Below are positions 1-6,817 of a DNA stretch of 21,767 nt, piece after piece. Source of the DNA: Candidatus Nesterenkonia stercoripullorum (GTDB lineage Bacteria; Actinomycetota; Actinomycetes; Actinomycetales; Micrococcaceae); contig DXGD01000239.1 in NCBI GenBank assembly GCA_019114115.1, positions 1 to 21,767 of the forward strand, read 5' to 3'. The position numbers and the translations under genes were made by a program. The notes under the pieces are model-generated. The model was not told where the DNA came from and did no database searches. It worked only from the letters and a program-made list of their open reading frames with translations. The first letter of the stretch is position 1; each line of letters starts with the position of its first letter.

Positions 1-1
1 A

Positions 2-901
2 AACGCCTCCACGGAGAAATCCGGGAACTCCCTGGGCCAGCTCAACACGGTGCTACAGCGTCGCGCCGACCGCTGGCGGCTGACCGGTGAGAAGTTCTAC
101 ACCACCGGCACGATCTTCTCCGACTACACCAGGGTCTCCGCCGCGGGAGAGAGCCGCGAGGACGGGCGACGCTTCGCCGTCGTCGCGACTGCGGCAGATG
201 GCGTGACAGTCATCGACGACTGGGACGGGTTCGGCCAGCGGCTCACCGGCACGGGGACGACGATCCTCGACGACGTCGTCGTGCCCGACCATGCGGTGCT
301 GCACCGGGAGGCCGGCAGTGCTGAGGCCGTGCACGAGGCTGCCTTCTTCCAGCTGTTCCTGCTGGCCGTGCAGGTCGGCATCGCCACGGCCGCCCTCCAC
401 GACGCCGTGGAACTGATCCGCCGGCGCACCCGGACCTTCAACACTTCCTCCGGCGGGGCGCTGTTCAAAGACGATCCGCAGATCCAGCAGGTGATCGGCG
501 AGATGTCCGCGAAGGTCTTCGCTGCGAAGTCCACGCTGCTGCAGGCTGCCCAGATCCAGCAGGAGTGCTTCGAGCTCGGCGTCGCGCATCGTCAGACGCC
601 GGCGGCGGATCTTCCCGCAGCAGTGTACGACGTCGAGCTGGCCGTGGAGCGGGCGCATATCACCGTGCCGGCCTTGGTCCTGGAGGTGACGCAACAGCTC
701 TTCCAGACGGTGGGCGCCTCCGCGGTGGCGCGGACGAAGGCGCTGGACCGGCATTGGCGGAATGCTCAGACCGTGGCCACGCACAATCCGATCGTCTTCC
801 GAGCCCGCTCGCTCGGCGACCACGAGATCAACGGGACGCTCCCGGAAGGCCTCAACGCGATCGGCGACGCGCCAGCGGGCCAGAGCGGGAAATCGTCGTG
901 A
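2..901 (+). CDS. Acyl-CoA dehydrogenase-fold flavoenzyme, DszC/SfnC-like (5' partial)
   Basis: The reading frame is already open at base 2 and runs to TGA at 899-901, so 299 residues are visible. Full-length members have about 400 residues, so roughly the first 100 are outside the window. The visible part begins with NASTEKSG and contains GEKFYTTGTIFSDYT, the middle beta-domain signature of the acyl-CoA dehydrogenase superfamily. An alpha-helical C-terminal domain follows, with RAHITVPALVLEVTQQLFQ and a late LDRHWRNAQTVATHNP segment. The motif GTIFSDYT together with the RHWRNAQTVATHNP end is typical of the DszC/SfnC branch, FMN-dependent monooxygenases that oxidise organosulfur compounds, rather than of true fatty acyl-CoA dehydrogenases. 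That substrate class is inferred; the superfamily is secure. A flavin monooxygenase with a SAM riboswitch lies 1.3 kb downstream on the same strand, which supports a role in sulfur acquisition. There is no clear terminator after the stop. Confidence 0.85.
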   Translation, partial: NASTEKSGNSLGQLNTVLQRRADRWRLTGEKFYTTGTIFSDYTRVSAAGESREDGRRFAVVATAADGVTVIDDWDGFGQRLTGTGTTILDDVVVPDHAVLHREAGSAEAVHEAAFFQLFLLAVQVGIATAALHDAVELIRRRTRTFNTSSGGALFKDDPQIQQVIGEMSAKVFAAKSTLLQAAQIQQECFELGVAHRQTPAADLPAAVYDVELAVERAHITVPALVLEVTQQLFQTVGASAVARTKALDRHWRNAQTVATHNPIVFRARSLGDHEINGTLPEGLNAIGDAPAGQSGKSS

Positions 902-928
902 GTGCTGGCTCTGACCTGGGGCAGCGAG

Positions 929-941
929 TACCGTGACGGTA
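929..941 (+). promoter_or_regulatory. 13-bp palindrome TACCGTGACGGTA containing a possible -10 box
   Basis: TACCGT and ACGGTA are perfect inverted arms around a single central G, 28 bases past the stop of the acyl-CoA dehydrogenase-like gene. The left arm also fits the actinobacterial -10 pattern TANNNT, and its end is six bases before an ATG at 941. No convincing -35 box is seen at 16-18 bases upstream. It could be an operator, a chance palindrome, or the promoter of the tiny ORF that follows. Confidence 0.25.
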
Positions 942-1036
942 TGAGGTATGCCTTTTTAGTCCGCCGCGCGGTTCGTATGGTCAACCGCATCGTGCGACAG
1001 CAACGCCGCGGTCAGGGGCCAGACAGACGGCCCTGA
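941..1036 (+). CDS. Possible 31-residue arginine-rich peptide, leaderless
   Basis: An ATG at 941 opens 31 codons ending in TGA at 1034-1036. The peptide begins MRYAFLVRRAVRMVNRIVRQ, has many arginines alternating with hydrophobic residues, and ends in a Gly/Pro/Arg stretch. No Shine-Dalgarno sequence precedes it. A TANNNT hexamer ends exactly six bases before the ATG, the arrangement seen at several confident genes in this window. The gene downstream runs in the opposite direction, so this would be an isolated peptide or the leader of a lost gene. I do not recognise it. Chance is a serious alternative in GC-rich DNA, where CGC codons are common. The rest of the gap, 1037-1164, shows nothing I can support. 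Confidence 0.15.
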   Translation: MRYAFLVRRAVRMVNRIVRQQRRGQGPDRRP

Positions 1037-1164
1037 GAGCCGTTCATGGGCGCGCCGCTGACCTGCGTCCGGCTCGTCGCGCAGCTGAGGCGCGCCGTTC
1101 AGCTGTGCCGCTGACCGGTGCGGGACCGGTGTCTCCGGGTGCGGCACATCCGACGCCGGGCCGC

Positions 1165-2085
1165 CTATTTTGAGGCGTGCTCCAGGATCTGCTGCGCGAT
1201 GGCCTCGCTCACCCCGCGCCCGGTGCCGACGTCCGGGCGCTCATGAGCTGCGATGTCCGCATCGACGACCAGCGCTTCGATGCTGGCCTTGGCCGCCGAA
1301 TGCAGCTCCGGGACGTTCAGCCGGACTGCGCCTGCCCCGATGCCGGGCACGGCCTGCGCAGCGTCGACCGCCAGAGCCAGGACATCCTTGCCGACGGCGT
1401 CGAAGACGTCCACGGCGAGGCCGGTGGACCAGCGTTGGTCGCGGGGCTCAGCACCGTGATCTGCTCCTCGAGCGTCAGAGGGCGTTCCCGACGACGGCGC
1501 CTGCTCAGCCCCCGCCCGCTCAGCCCCCGCCTGCTCAGTGGTCGTGCCCTGGGCGGAGATCTCAGCCGCCGCCGTGACAGTCATGGCCGGCACGCGCACG
1601 ATGGCGCTGACTGCGGTCCCAGCCACTACGAACACTTCAACCGGCAGTGTGGTGCTGGGGTCCTCGCCCTCGGCGGGGAGCGGCAGCTTGCGCGCCTTCA
1701 GGTGCTCCCGGGTGGCCGCCGCGTCGTCGCTGACGGCGCGGCCGTATGCGCGGACCAGCGTGGTCACACGCCCCTCGAGGCCGCCGACGACCACTCCGGC
1801 GAAGATCAGCGTGTGCCCGGAACCGTCGATGGCGCGAACGTCCATCCGGTTGCGCTCACAGGCCTCACGCAGAAGCGTCGCGCTGTCCGGCCCAGGCGCT
1901 CGATCCGTCATCTCGCCTCCTGCGGCCTCACCTGCGGTATTCGCGGGGACTCGCGGTACGACATAGTCGAGGGCGAACCGGTGAAGTGCTGGGTGCAGTG
2001 CTGGGTTCAGCGCTGGGTTCAGCGCTGTGTCAATGGTCGGATTCAGTGCTGTGTGCGGAGCAGCGCTGGATGCATCTGAGGACAT
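1165..2085 (-). CDS. Unrecognised protein with Ala-Leu-Asn-Pro repeats
   Basis: I do not recognise this 306-residue protein. I chose ATG at 2085 because a TAGGGT hexamer lies seven bases upstream. The longer open frame up to 2298 would run across the SAM riboswitch aptamer and is unlikely to be translated. Residues 10-35 are short tandem repeats of the form NPAL, HPAL and DTAL. A compact region around residues 60-170 follows (SATLLREACERNRMDVR, then GHTLIFAGVVVGGLEGRV). Next is a low-complexity AGAER/AGAEQ linker, and the protein ends in a second compact region ending in AIAQQILEHASK. No signal peptide or membrane segment is evident. A competing plus-strand frame over the same DNA has a less natural, Arg/Cys-rich composition. 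The function is unknown. It converges with the flavoenzyme gene and diverges from the riboswitch-controlled monooxygenase. Confidence 0.6.
   Translation of the reverse strand: MSSDASSAAPHTALNPTIDTALNPALNPALHPALHRFALDYVVPRVPANTAGEAAGGEMTDRAPGPDSATLLREACERNRMDVRAIDGSGHTLIFAGVVVGGLEGRVTTLVRAYGRAVSDDAAATREHLKARKLPLPAEGEDPSTTLPVEVFVVAGTAVSAIVRVPAMTVTAAAEISAQGTTTEQAGAERAGAEQAPSSGTPSDARGADHGAEPRDQRWSTGLAVDVFDAVGKDVLALAVDAAQAVPGIGAGAVRLNVPELHSAAKASIEALVVDADIAAHERPDVGTGRGVSEAIAQQILEHASK
1501..1538 (-). repeat. 15-bp tandem repeat, 2.5 units, inside a coding region
   Basis: Units at 1501-1515, 1516-1530 and the partial 1531-1538 share the form cYgctcagcccccgc and differ at one base. They encode the AGAER/AGAEQ linker of the unrecognised minus-strand protein. 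The period is a multiple of three, so length changes would keep the frame. Confidence 0.75.
1985..2056 (-). repeat. 12-bp tandem repeat, six units, inside a coding region
   Basis: Six contiguous 12-base units (starting at 1985, 1997, 2009, 2021, 2033 and 2045) follow the pattern agYgctgggttc. Four are close to the consensus and the fifth is the most diverged. On the minus strand they encode four-residue units such as NPAL and HPAL near the N-terminus of the unrecognised protein. The in-frame period suggests growth by slippage or unequal exchange. Confidence 0.8.
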
Positions 2086-2092
2086 GGCTCTT

Positions 2093-2098
2093 ACCCTA
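2093..2098 (-). promoter_or_regulatory. Candidate -10 box TAGGGT for a leaderless transcript
   Basis: TAGGGT on the minus strand is followed by seven bases and then the ATG at 2085. The same hexamer and near-identical spacing stand before the lyase gene at 20006. There is no Shine-Dalgarno sequence between it and the ATG, so transcription probably starts at or next to the start codon. No clear -35 box is visible. Confidence 0.4.
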
Positions 2099-2211
2099 GC
2101 GGCAAACCCCGGCCCGATGCTCGCCAGCAGCAGGGGCCAGGGGTGGCCCGTCGCCGGGATGCCCTGCGTCACGACTGTGACGGAGGTTCCCAACGGCGCT
2201 GGGCCAGGTGT

Positions 2212-2217
2212 TAGAGT
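2212..2217 (+). promoter_or_regulatory. Candidate -10 box TAGAGT for the SAM riboswitch transcript
   Basis: TAGAGT fits TANNNT and would place the transcription start around 2223-2225, exactly at the 5' side of the riboswitch P1 stem. A poor -35 candidate, TTCCCA at 2187-2192, lies 19 bases upstream. The support is mainly the position relative to the aptamer. Confidence 0.45.
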
Positions 2218-2224
2218 CGGTGCG

Positions 2225-2334
2225 TACCATCCAGAGCGGCCGAGAGATCTGGCTTGATGACGCCGCAGCAACCCGAACGAGTCACCCTTGAGGTGCACTG
2301 ACGGATCCGGGTGCTAACGCCACGACCGATGGAG
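2225..2334 (+). promoter_or_regulatory. SAM-I (S-box) riboswitch
   Basis: The conserved S-box elements occur in order. P1 is formed by CCATC (2227-2231) and GATGG (2328-2332). The kink-turn sequence CCGAGAGA is followed by the conserved CTGGC and GATGA segments, with P2 closed by CGGC (2237-2240) and GCCG (2262-2265). GCAACC stands at 2268-2273. P3 is built on CCG/CGG with an inner CACC/GGTG pairing. The P4 signature GGGTGCTAACGCC lies at 2309-2321. S-adenosylmethionine binding to this class normally turns expression off. Only 21 bases separate P1 from the ATG of the monooxygenase, with no terminator hairpin and U-run, so control of ribosome access (AAAGGGG at about 2343-2349) is more likely than termination. 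Class identity is strong; the switching mechanism is inference. Confidence 0.9.
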
Positions 2335-2353
2335 ACTTCCTGAAAGGGGACTC

Positions 2354-3772
2354 ATGTCTAAGAATTCCGCCCAGCCTGCCGTCACGTCCTCTGGTCAGCG
2401 GGAAATCCTCTTCAACGCCTTCGATATGAACTGCGTGGTGCACCAGTCGCCAGGACTGTGGCGGCACCCGGAGGACCGCGCCCGCGAGTACACCTCGCTG
2501 AAGTACTGGACCGACGTCGCACGAATCCTGGAGCAGGGCCTCTTCGACGGGCTGTTCATCGCCGACGTGCTCGGTCCTTATGACGTCTTCGGCGACACTC
2601 CGGACGCCGCGCTGCGCTCGGGAGCGCAGATCCCGCTGGCTGATCCGTTCCTCCTGGTTTCAGCGATGGCCGCTGTCACCGAGAACCTGGGCTTCGGCAT
2701 CACGGCAGGCACGGCGTACGAGCATCCCTACCCCTTCTCCCGCCGGCTGGGCACCCTCGATCACCTGACCGGCGGGCGAGTCGGCTGGAATGTCGTCACC
2801 GGCTACCTTCCCTCCGCGGCGCAGAACATGGGCCAGGACGACCAGATGGAGCACGACACCCGCTACGACCATGCTGAGGAGTACCTCGACGTCGTCTACA
2901 AGCTCCTGGAAGGCTCGTGGGAGGACGACGCCGTCGTCGCCGACAAGTCCACCGGCGTCTTCACCGACCCGGAGAAGGTGCACCGCATCGAGCATGAGGG
3001 GACCTACTTCAAGACTCCCGGCATCGGGGTCGTGGAGCCCTCACCGCAGCGGACCCCGGTGATCTACCAGGCGGGAGCCTCGACGCGCGGGCGGGCGTTC
3101 GCGGGGAAGCATGCCGAAGCGGTCTTCATCAATCCGCCGACGAAGGAGCTCGCCAGTCAGTCGGTCCAGCGGATCCGGCAGAGTCTCGTGGACGCCGGAC
3201 GTGACCCCTACGACGTGCGGATCTTCGCCATGCAGACCGTCGTCACCGGGCCGGACGAGGCCGCTGCCCAAGCGAAGTACGACGAGCTCACCCAGTACGT
3301 GGACGCCGAGGGCGGCCTGGTCCTCATGTCGGGCTGGATGGGGATCGACCTCTCGCAGTTCGACCTCGACCAGCCCATCGGTGACGTGGAGTCCAACGCC
3401 ATCCAGTCCACTGTGGAGACCTTCCAGAAGGCGTCCGGGCGCGAGGACGAGGCGTGGACGGTGCGGCAGCTGGCCGAGTGGGTCGGCGTGGGCGGGTTCG
3501 GCCCCGTCGTCGTCGGCGACGGCGCCTCAGCCGCACGCCAGCTGGCGCAGTGGCAGGATGACACCGACGTCGACGGCTTCAACCTGGCGTACCACATCAC
3601 TCCGGGGACGTTCTCCGACATCGTGGAGTATGTGGTTCCCGAGCTGCAGAAGCTCGGCCGGTACAAGACCGAGTACCGGCAGGGGACGCTGCGGAACAAG
3701 CTCTTCGGCGCGGGCGACCACCTGCCAGGGAACCACCACGGGTCACAGTTCCAGCTGCGCCGGAAGAAGTAG
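2354..3772 (+). CDS. FMN-dependent monooxygenase, NtaA/SnaA/DszA/DmoA family
   Basis: The protein has 472 residues, close to the usual 440-480 of this luciferase-like (LLM) subfamily. It starts at ATG 2354 behind AAAGGGG. Family hallmarks are NAFDMNCVVHQSPGLWRHP near the N-terminus, FDGLFIADVLGPYDV, and PFSRRLGTLDHLTGGRVGWN followed by VVTGY. TPVIYQAGAS is in the middle (the flavin/substrate barrel), with GFNLAYHITPGTF near the end. Members use FMNH2 from a partner reductase and O2 to split carbon-sulfur or carbon-nitrogen bonds: dimethyl sulfide (DmoA), dibenzothiophene sulfone (DszA), nitrilotriacetate (NtaA). The SAM-I riboswitch just upstream argues for a sulfur substrate whose sulfur feeds methionine synthesis. 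No flavin reductase gene is in view. The exact substrate cannot be read from sequence. It converges with the YtxH-like gene after a 17-base gap. Confidence 0.9.
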   Translation: MSKNSAQPAVTSSGQREILFNAFDMNCVVHQSPGLWRHPEDRAREYTSLKYWTDVARILEQGLFDGLFIADVLGPYDVFGDTPDAALRSGAQIPLADPFLLVSAMAAVTENLGFGITAGTAYEHPYPFSRRLGTLDHLTGGRVGWNVVTGYLPSAAQNMGQDDQMEHDTRYDHAEEYLDVVYKLLEGSWEDDAVVADKSTGVFTDPEKVHRIEHEGTYFKTPGIGVVEPSPQRTPVIYQAGASTRGRAFAGKHAEAVFINPPTKELASQSVQRIRQSLVDAGRDPYDVRIFAMQTVVTGPDEAAAQAKYDELTQYVDAEGGLVLMSGWMGIDLSQFDLDQPIGDVESNAIQSTVETFQKASGREDEAWTVRQLAEWVGVGGFGPVVVGDGASAARQLAQWQDDTDVDGFNLAYHITPGTFSDIVEYVVPELQKLGRYKTEYRQGTLRNKLFGAGDHLPGNHHGSQFQLRRKK

Positions 3773-3789
3773 CTCCGCCCGAGAGCGCC

Positions 3790-4161
3790 TCAGCTGGACG
3801 CGCTGCGGGATGAACCGCCTTCGTCGGACCAGTCCGATCCAGCGTCCTCAGTGGAGAGCGCTGGATCGGAGACGATGTCCTCTGACGAGGGGTCGGGCTC
3901 CTGCCGGGCTGCTGCGGAACTCTCCGCGATGACCTGCTTCACGGCCTCGGCGGCGGAAGCGAGCACTTCCTGCGACTTCTGGGCGAACTCGTTGGCCACT
4001 GCATTGGCGGTGCTCTCCACCCGCTGGACTGTTTCCTGGACCTTCGGGTCCTGCCAGGCCTGCGCGGCAACTTGGCGTGCGCGCTCCACATCAGCCGCGG
4101 AATTCCGGTGGCCCAGCACGTAGCCCAGCGCGACCCCTGCTCCGAATGACACCAATCCCAT
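3790..4161 (-). CDS. Small YtxH-like membrane-anchored protein
   Basis: 123 residues. A strong Shine-Dalgarno sequence AAGGAG lies six bases before the ATG at 4161. The N-terminus LVSFGAGVALGYVLGH is a short glycine-rich hydrophobic segment of the YtxH type. A long amphipathic helix, probably coiled coil, follows (about residues 22-85, rich in Ala, Gln, Glu and Val). The tail from about residue 86 is acidic and Ser-rich (DPSSEDIVSD, DWSDEGGSS) and probably disordered. Proteins of this sort are often stress-induced and membrane-associated, but no molecular function is established. The gene follows the P-type ATPase by 67 bases on the same strand and could share its transcript or use its own promoter (TAGTTT at 4215-4210). 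Confidence 0.7.
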   Translation of the reverse strand: MGLVSFGAGVALGYVLGHRNSAADVERARQVAAQAWQDPKVQETVQRVESTANAVANEFAQKSQEVLASAAEAVKQVIAESSAAARQEPDPSSEDIVSDPALSTEDAGSDWSDEGGSSRSASS

Positions 4162-4211
4162 AATGAACTCCTTGTGACCGACGATCGTCCCAGCAGACCG
4201 CAGATGATGAA

Positions 4212-4233
4212 ACTAGGTGTCTATGAACCTAGT
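4212..4233 (-). terminator. 7-bp inverted repeat over the P-type ATPase stop codon
   Basis: ACTAGGT (4212-4218) and ACCTAGT (4227-4233) are perfect inverted arms with an 8-base loop, and the ATPase stop codon lies in one arm. On the minus strand the hairpin is followed by TTCATCATC, not a real U-run, so as a terminator it would be weak. It also overlaps a possible -10 box (TAGTTT, 4215-4210) for the YtxH-like gene and could instead be an operator. Confidence 0.4.
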
Positions 4234-6817
4234 CGTCTGAGGCCGTGCTTGTCACCCCCGAGTCCATGCGCAGATAGAGCCTGTATCCGCCCTCGATGAG
4301 ACCGCACCCGGCGGCAGTGACCCCGAACGTCGCGGCGAGAAGCTCCGCGCTGGGCATGGCGAAGAGATGGTAGTGCTGAGAGATGGGCGTCAGCAGGACG
4401 AGGGCCAGCAGAGCGTACATCCCGAGGATCAGAACGATCCGCGGCGTCGTCAGCGGGCGCAGAGCGACGTTGAGGACCCACAGGCCGACCAGTGTCAGGC
4501 ACAGCGTCGACGCCGTCTGGATGGCAGCTGCCGGCTCGTGGAAGAACCGCCCGAACGCGCTCACCGCCAGCACTGTGACGCCGATCGTGAGCGATGCGGG
4601 GATGGAGAACAGCACGGACCGTCTCAGGAACCCAGGCCGGTACCGCCTGGTGTTCGGCAGCAGCGCGAGGAAGAAGGCCGGGCAGCCGATCATCAGGAAG
4701 TCCACCGTGGAGAACTGTCGCGGCAGGAACGGGAACTCCCAGAAGAGCACACCGTAGACAAGGCCGAGGATGATCGCGTATGCGGTCTTGGTGAGGAAGA
4801 GGTGCGCCACGCGTTCGGTGTTGGCGATCACTTTGCGTCCCTCGGCCAGGACTTCGGGCAGTCGCGCGAATTTGCCGTCCAGCAGGACCATGCGTGAAAC
4901 CGCCTTGGTGGCCGGCGCGCCGCTGCCCATGGCGATGCCGAGATCAGCGTTCTTCAGCGCCAGGGCGTCATTGATCCCGTCCCCGGTCATAGCGACGACG
5001 TGGCCCTCCGCGCGCAGTACGTCCACCATGTGCCGCTTCTGGTCGGGGGAGACCCGGCCGAAGACCGAGTTCCCCTGCAGCGCCGTGCGCAGCTCGTCAG
5101 TGGTCTCGCCCAGCTGAGAAGCATCGACGCCGTCCCCCTGGACCTCCATGCCCACTTCACGAGCCACGGCTGAGACAGTGCGGGGGTTGTCTCCGGAGAA
5201 GACCTTGAGCCGCACGTCTTGTTCGCGGAAGTACTGCAGCGTGGCAGCAGCGTCCTCGCGCACCTTCTCCTTGAACGTCAGCAGTGCTACCGGGCGAAGA
5301 TCAGGAGGCAGGTCCTCGCCCCGGCCCAGCGGCCCCGAAGCACCGTGGGCGAGGGCACCGCTGAGCGGGGCCCAGGCCAGGATCATGGTCCGCAGGCCAG
5401 CCGAGGCCAGACGGTCGGTCCTGGTGAGCAGCTCGCTGGACTGGATCCCCGGGTTCGCCTTCGGGCTCTGCAGGAGCTCCGGTGCGCCGAGGATCCAGTG
5501 ACCGCTGAGGTCGCCGGCGTCGTCGGCGAACGTGACCGCGGACCACCGGCGCGCTGAGGAGAACTGCACCTGGTACGCGGCATGGTGTCGCGGCAAGGAC
5601 GTGAAGGGTTCGCGCAGGGCGGCAGCGGTGGGGTTGGCGTACTCGTCGGCCCCGAACCAGGCCAGGATCTGCTGCCAGCCTTCTGTGCCGGCTACCGCCG
5701 TCGAGTTGGGGTCTACGATCTCGTGCAGCAGACCCCCAGTGGGGGAGAGCTTCAGCGCCTGGTCGAAGGCGATGCTGCCGTCGGTCAGTGTGCCCGTCTT
5801 GTCCAGGCAGACCATGTCCACCCGGGCGAGGATCTCCACGGCAGGCTGTTCCTGGATCAGCACGTTCTGCTGGGAGAGCTTCACTGCGGCGACGGCGAAG
5901 GCGATCGTCGTCATCAGTGCCAGGCCCTGGGGGATCATCGCGGTGACTGAGGAGACCGCGGTGACCACGGCCTCTCGCCACAGGCCGGTCTCCCATGCGC
6001 TGCTCCAGCCCCCATGGGCCTGCATCTGGCCGTTGACCACGACGGCCGCTATGGGCAGCAATGCGACGGAGACCCACAGCGCGACCTTCTCCAGCGCCTG
6101 ACGCAGTTCCGAGTTGATCTTGCGGTACCGCTTCGCCTCAGTGGCGATGCGCACGGCATGCGCCTTCTCCCCGACGGCCGTCACCTTGAAGCGGCCGGTC
6201 CCGGCGAGCACGGCGGTGCCGGAGAGCACACGGTCGTCACGGCGTTTGGCCACCGGGTAGGACTCACCGGTGAGCATGGATTCGTCGATGTCGAGGCCGC
6301 GCGAGCTGAGCACGACGCCGTCGGCGGGCACCTGGTCCCCCCGGCGGAGCTCGACGACGTCGTCGAGCACGATGTGCTCCCGGTGCATGAGCACGACCAT
6401 GCCGTCGCGCAGCACGCGGATAGTGTCCTGATGCAGCAGCGCGATCGCGTCGAGCTTGCGCTTGGCTCCGTACTCCTGCACCAGGCCGATGATGACATTG
6501 GCCACCGCGGCGACAGCGAAGAGCAGGTCCAGCCAGCGGCCGAGCAGGATGATGACGATCCCGCAGAGGCCGATGACCAGGTTGAACAGCGTCATCAAGT
6601 GCGTGCGGAGAATCTCGGCGATGGACCGCGACGTGGTCCGGGGCTGAACATTGTCGAGGCCGAGCCGATGGCGCTGGGCCACCTGCACGGAATTCAGGCC
6701 GCTGCTCTCCAGCACGGCAGGGTCGACGGCGGATCGCAGCTCAGCTGGATCAGGTGGTGCAGCAGATTCCACTCCTCGTACGGCCTCAGTCTCCACTGAC
6801 CGCGATGATGAGGTCAT
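4229..6817 (-). CDS. Cation-transporting P-type ATPase, CtpE-like
   Basis: 862 residues from the ATG at 6817. The open frame extends 32 codons further up, but those lie within the upstream gene. The 6817 start already overlaps that gene by 32 bases, and the true start could lie slightly downstream. P-type hallmarks are all present: TGES in the actuator domain (about residues 183-186), the phosphorylated Asp in DKTGTLTDGS (D339), GDNPRT, and TGDGINDALALKNADLG in the P-domain. Paired hydrophobic helices lie near residues 75-115 and 247-310, with further membrane helices at the C-terminus. LIQEQPAVEILARVDMVCLDKTGT closely resembles the segment before the phosphorylation site in mycobacterial CtpE, a calcium uptake pump, so Ca2+ is the best substrate guess. 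The helix-4 ion motif reads IPQGL where many calcium pumps have PEGL. Confidence 0.85.
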   Translation of the reverse strand: MTSSSRSVETEAVRGVESAAPPDPAELRSAVDPAVLESSGLNSVQVAQRHRLGLDNVQPRTTSRSIAEILRTHLMTLFNLVIGLCGIVIILLGRWLDLLFAVAAVANVIIGLVQEYGAKRKLDAIALLHQDTIRVLRDGMVVLMHREHIVLDDVVELRRGDQVPADGVVLSSRGLDIDESMLTGESYPVAKRRDDRVLSGTAVLAGTGRFKVTAVGEKAHAVRIATEAKRYRKINSELRQALEKVALWVSVALLPIAAVVVNGQMQAHGGWSSAWETGLWREAVVTAVSSVTAMIPQGLALMTTIAFAVAAVKLSQQNVLIQEQPAVEILARVDMVCLDKTGTLTDGSIAFDQALKLSPTGGLLHEIVDPNSTAVAGTEGWQQILAWFGADEYANPTAAALREPFTSLPRHHAAYQVQFSSARRWSAVTFADDAGDLSGHWILGAPELLQSPKANPGIQSSELLTRTDRLASAGLRTMILAWAPLSGALAHGASGPLGRGEDLPPDLRPVALLTFKEKVREDAAATLQYFREQDVRLKVFSGDNPRTVSAVAREVGMEVQGDGVDASQLGETTDELRTALQGNSVFGRVSPDQKRHMVDVLRAEGHVVAMTGDGINDALALKNADLGIAMGSGAPATKAVSRMVLLDGKFARLPEVLAEGRKVIANTERVAHLFLTKTAYAIILGLVYGVLFWEFPFLPRQFSTVDFLMIGCPAFFLALLPNTRRYRPGFLRRSVLFSIPASLTIGVTVLAVSAFGRFFHEPAAAIQTASTLCLTLVGLWVLNVALRPLTTPRIVLILGMYALLALVLLTPISQHYHLFAMPSAELLAATFGVTAAGCGLIEGGYRLYLRMDSGVTSTASDD

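Noticed and set aside
941..958. Intrinsic terminator after the acyl-CoA dehydrogenase-like gene (GAGGTATGCCTTTTT)
   Set aside because: Only a three-base AGG/CCT stem precedes the T run; too weak to call.
1177..2079. Plus-strand 300-codon frame opposite the repeat protein
   Set aside because: Its composition (many Arg, Cys, Gly) is typical of shadow frames; the minus frame has more natural composition and repeat structure in phase.
2086..2298. N-terminal extension of the unrecognised minus-strand gene to an ATG at 2298
   Set aside because: It would run antisense across the SAM-I aptamer, and a promoter-like TAGGGT seven bases before ATG 2085 gives a better start.
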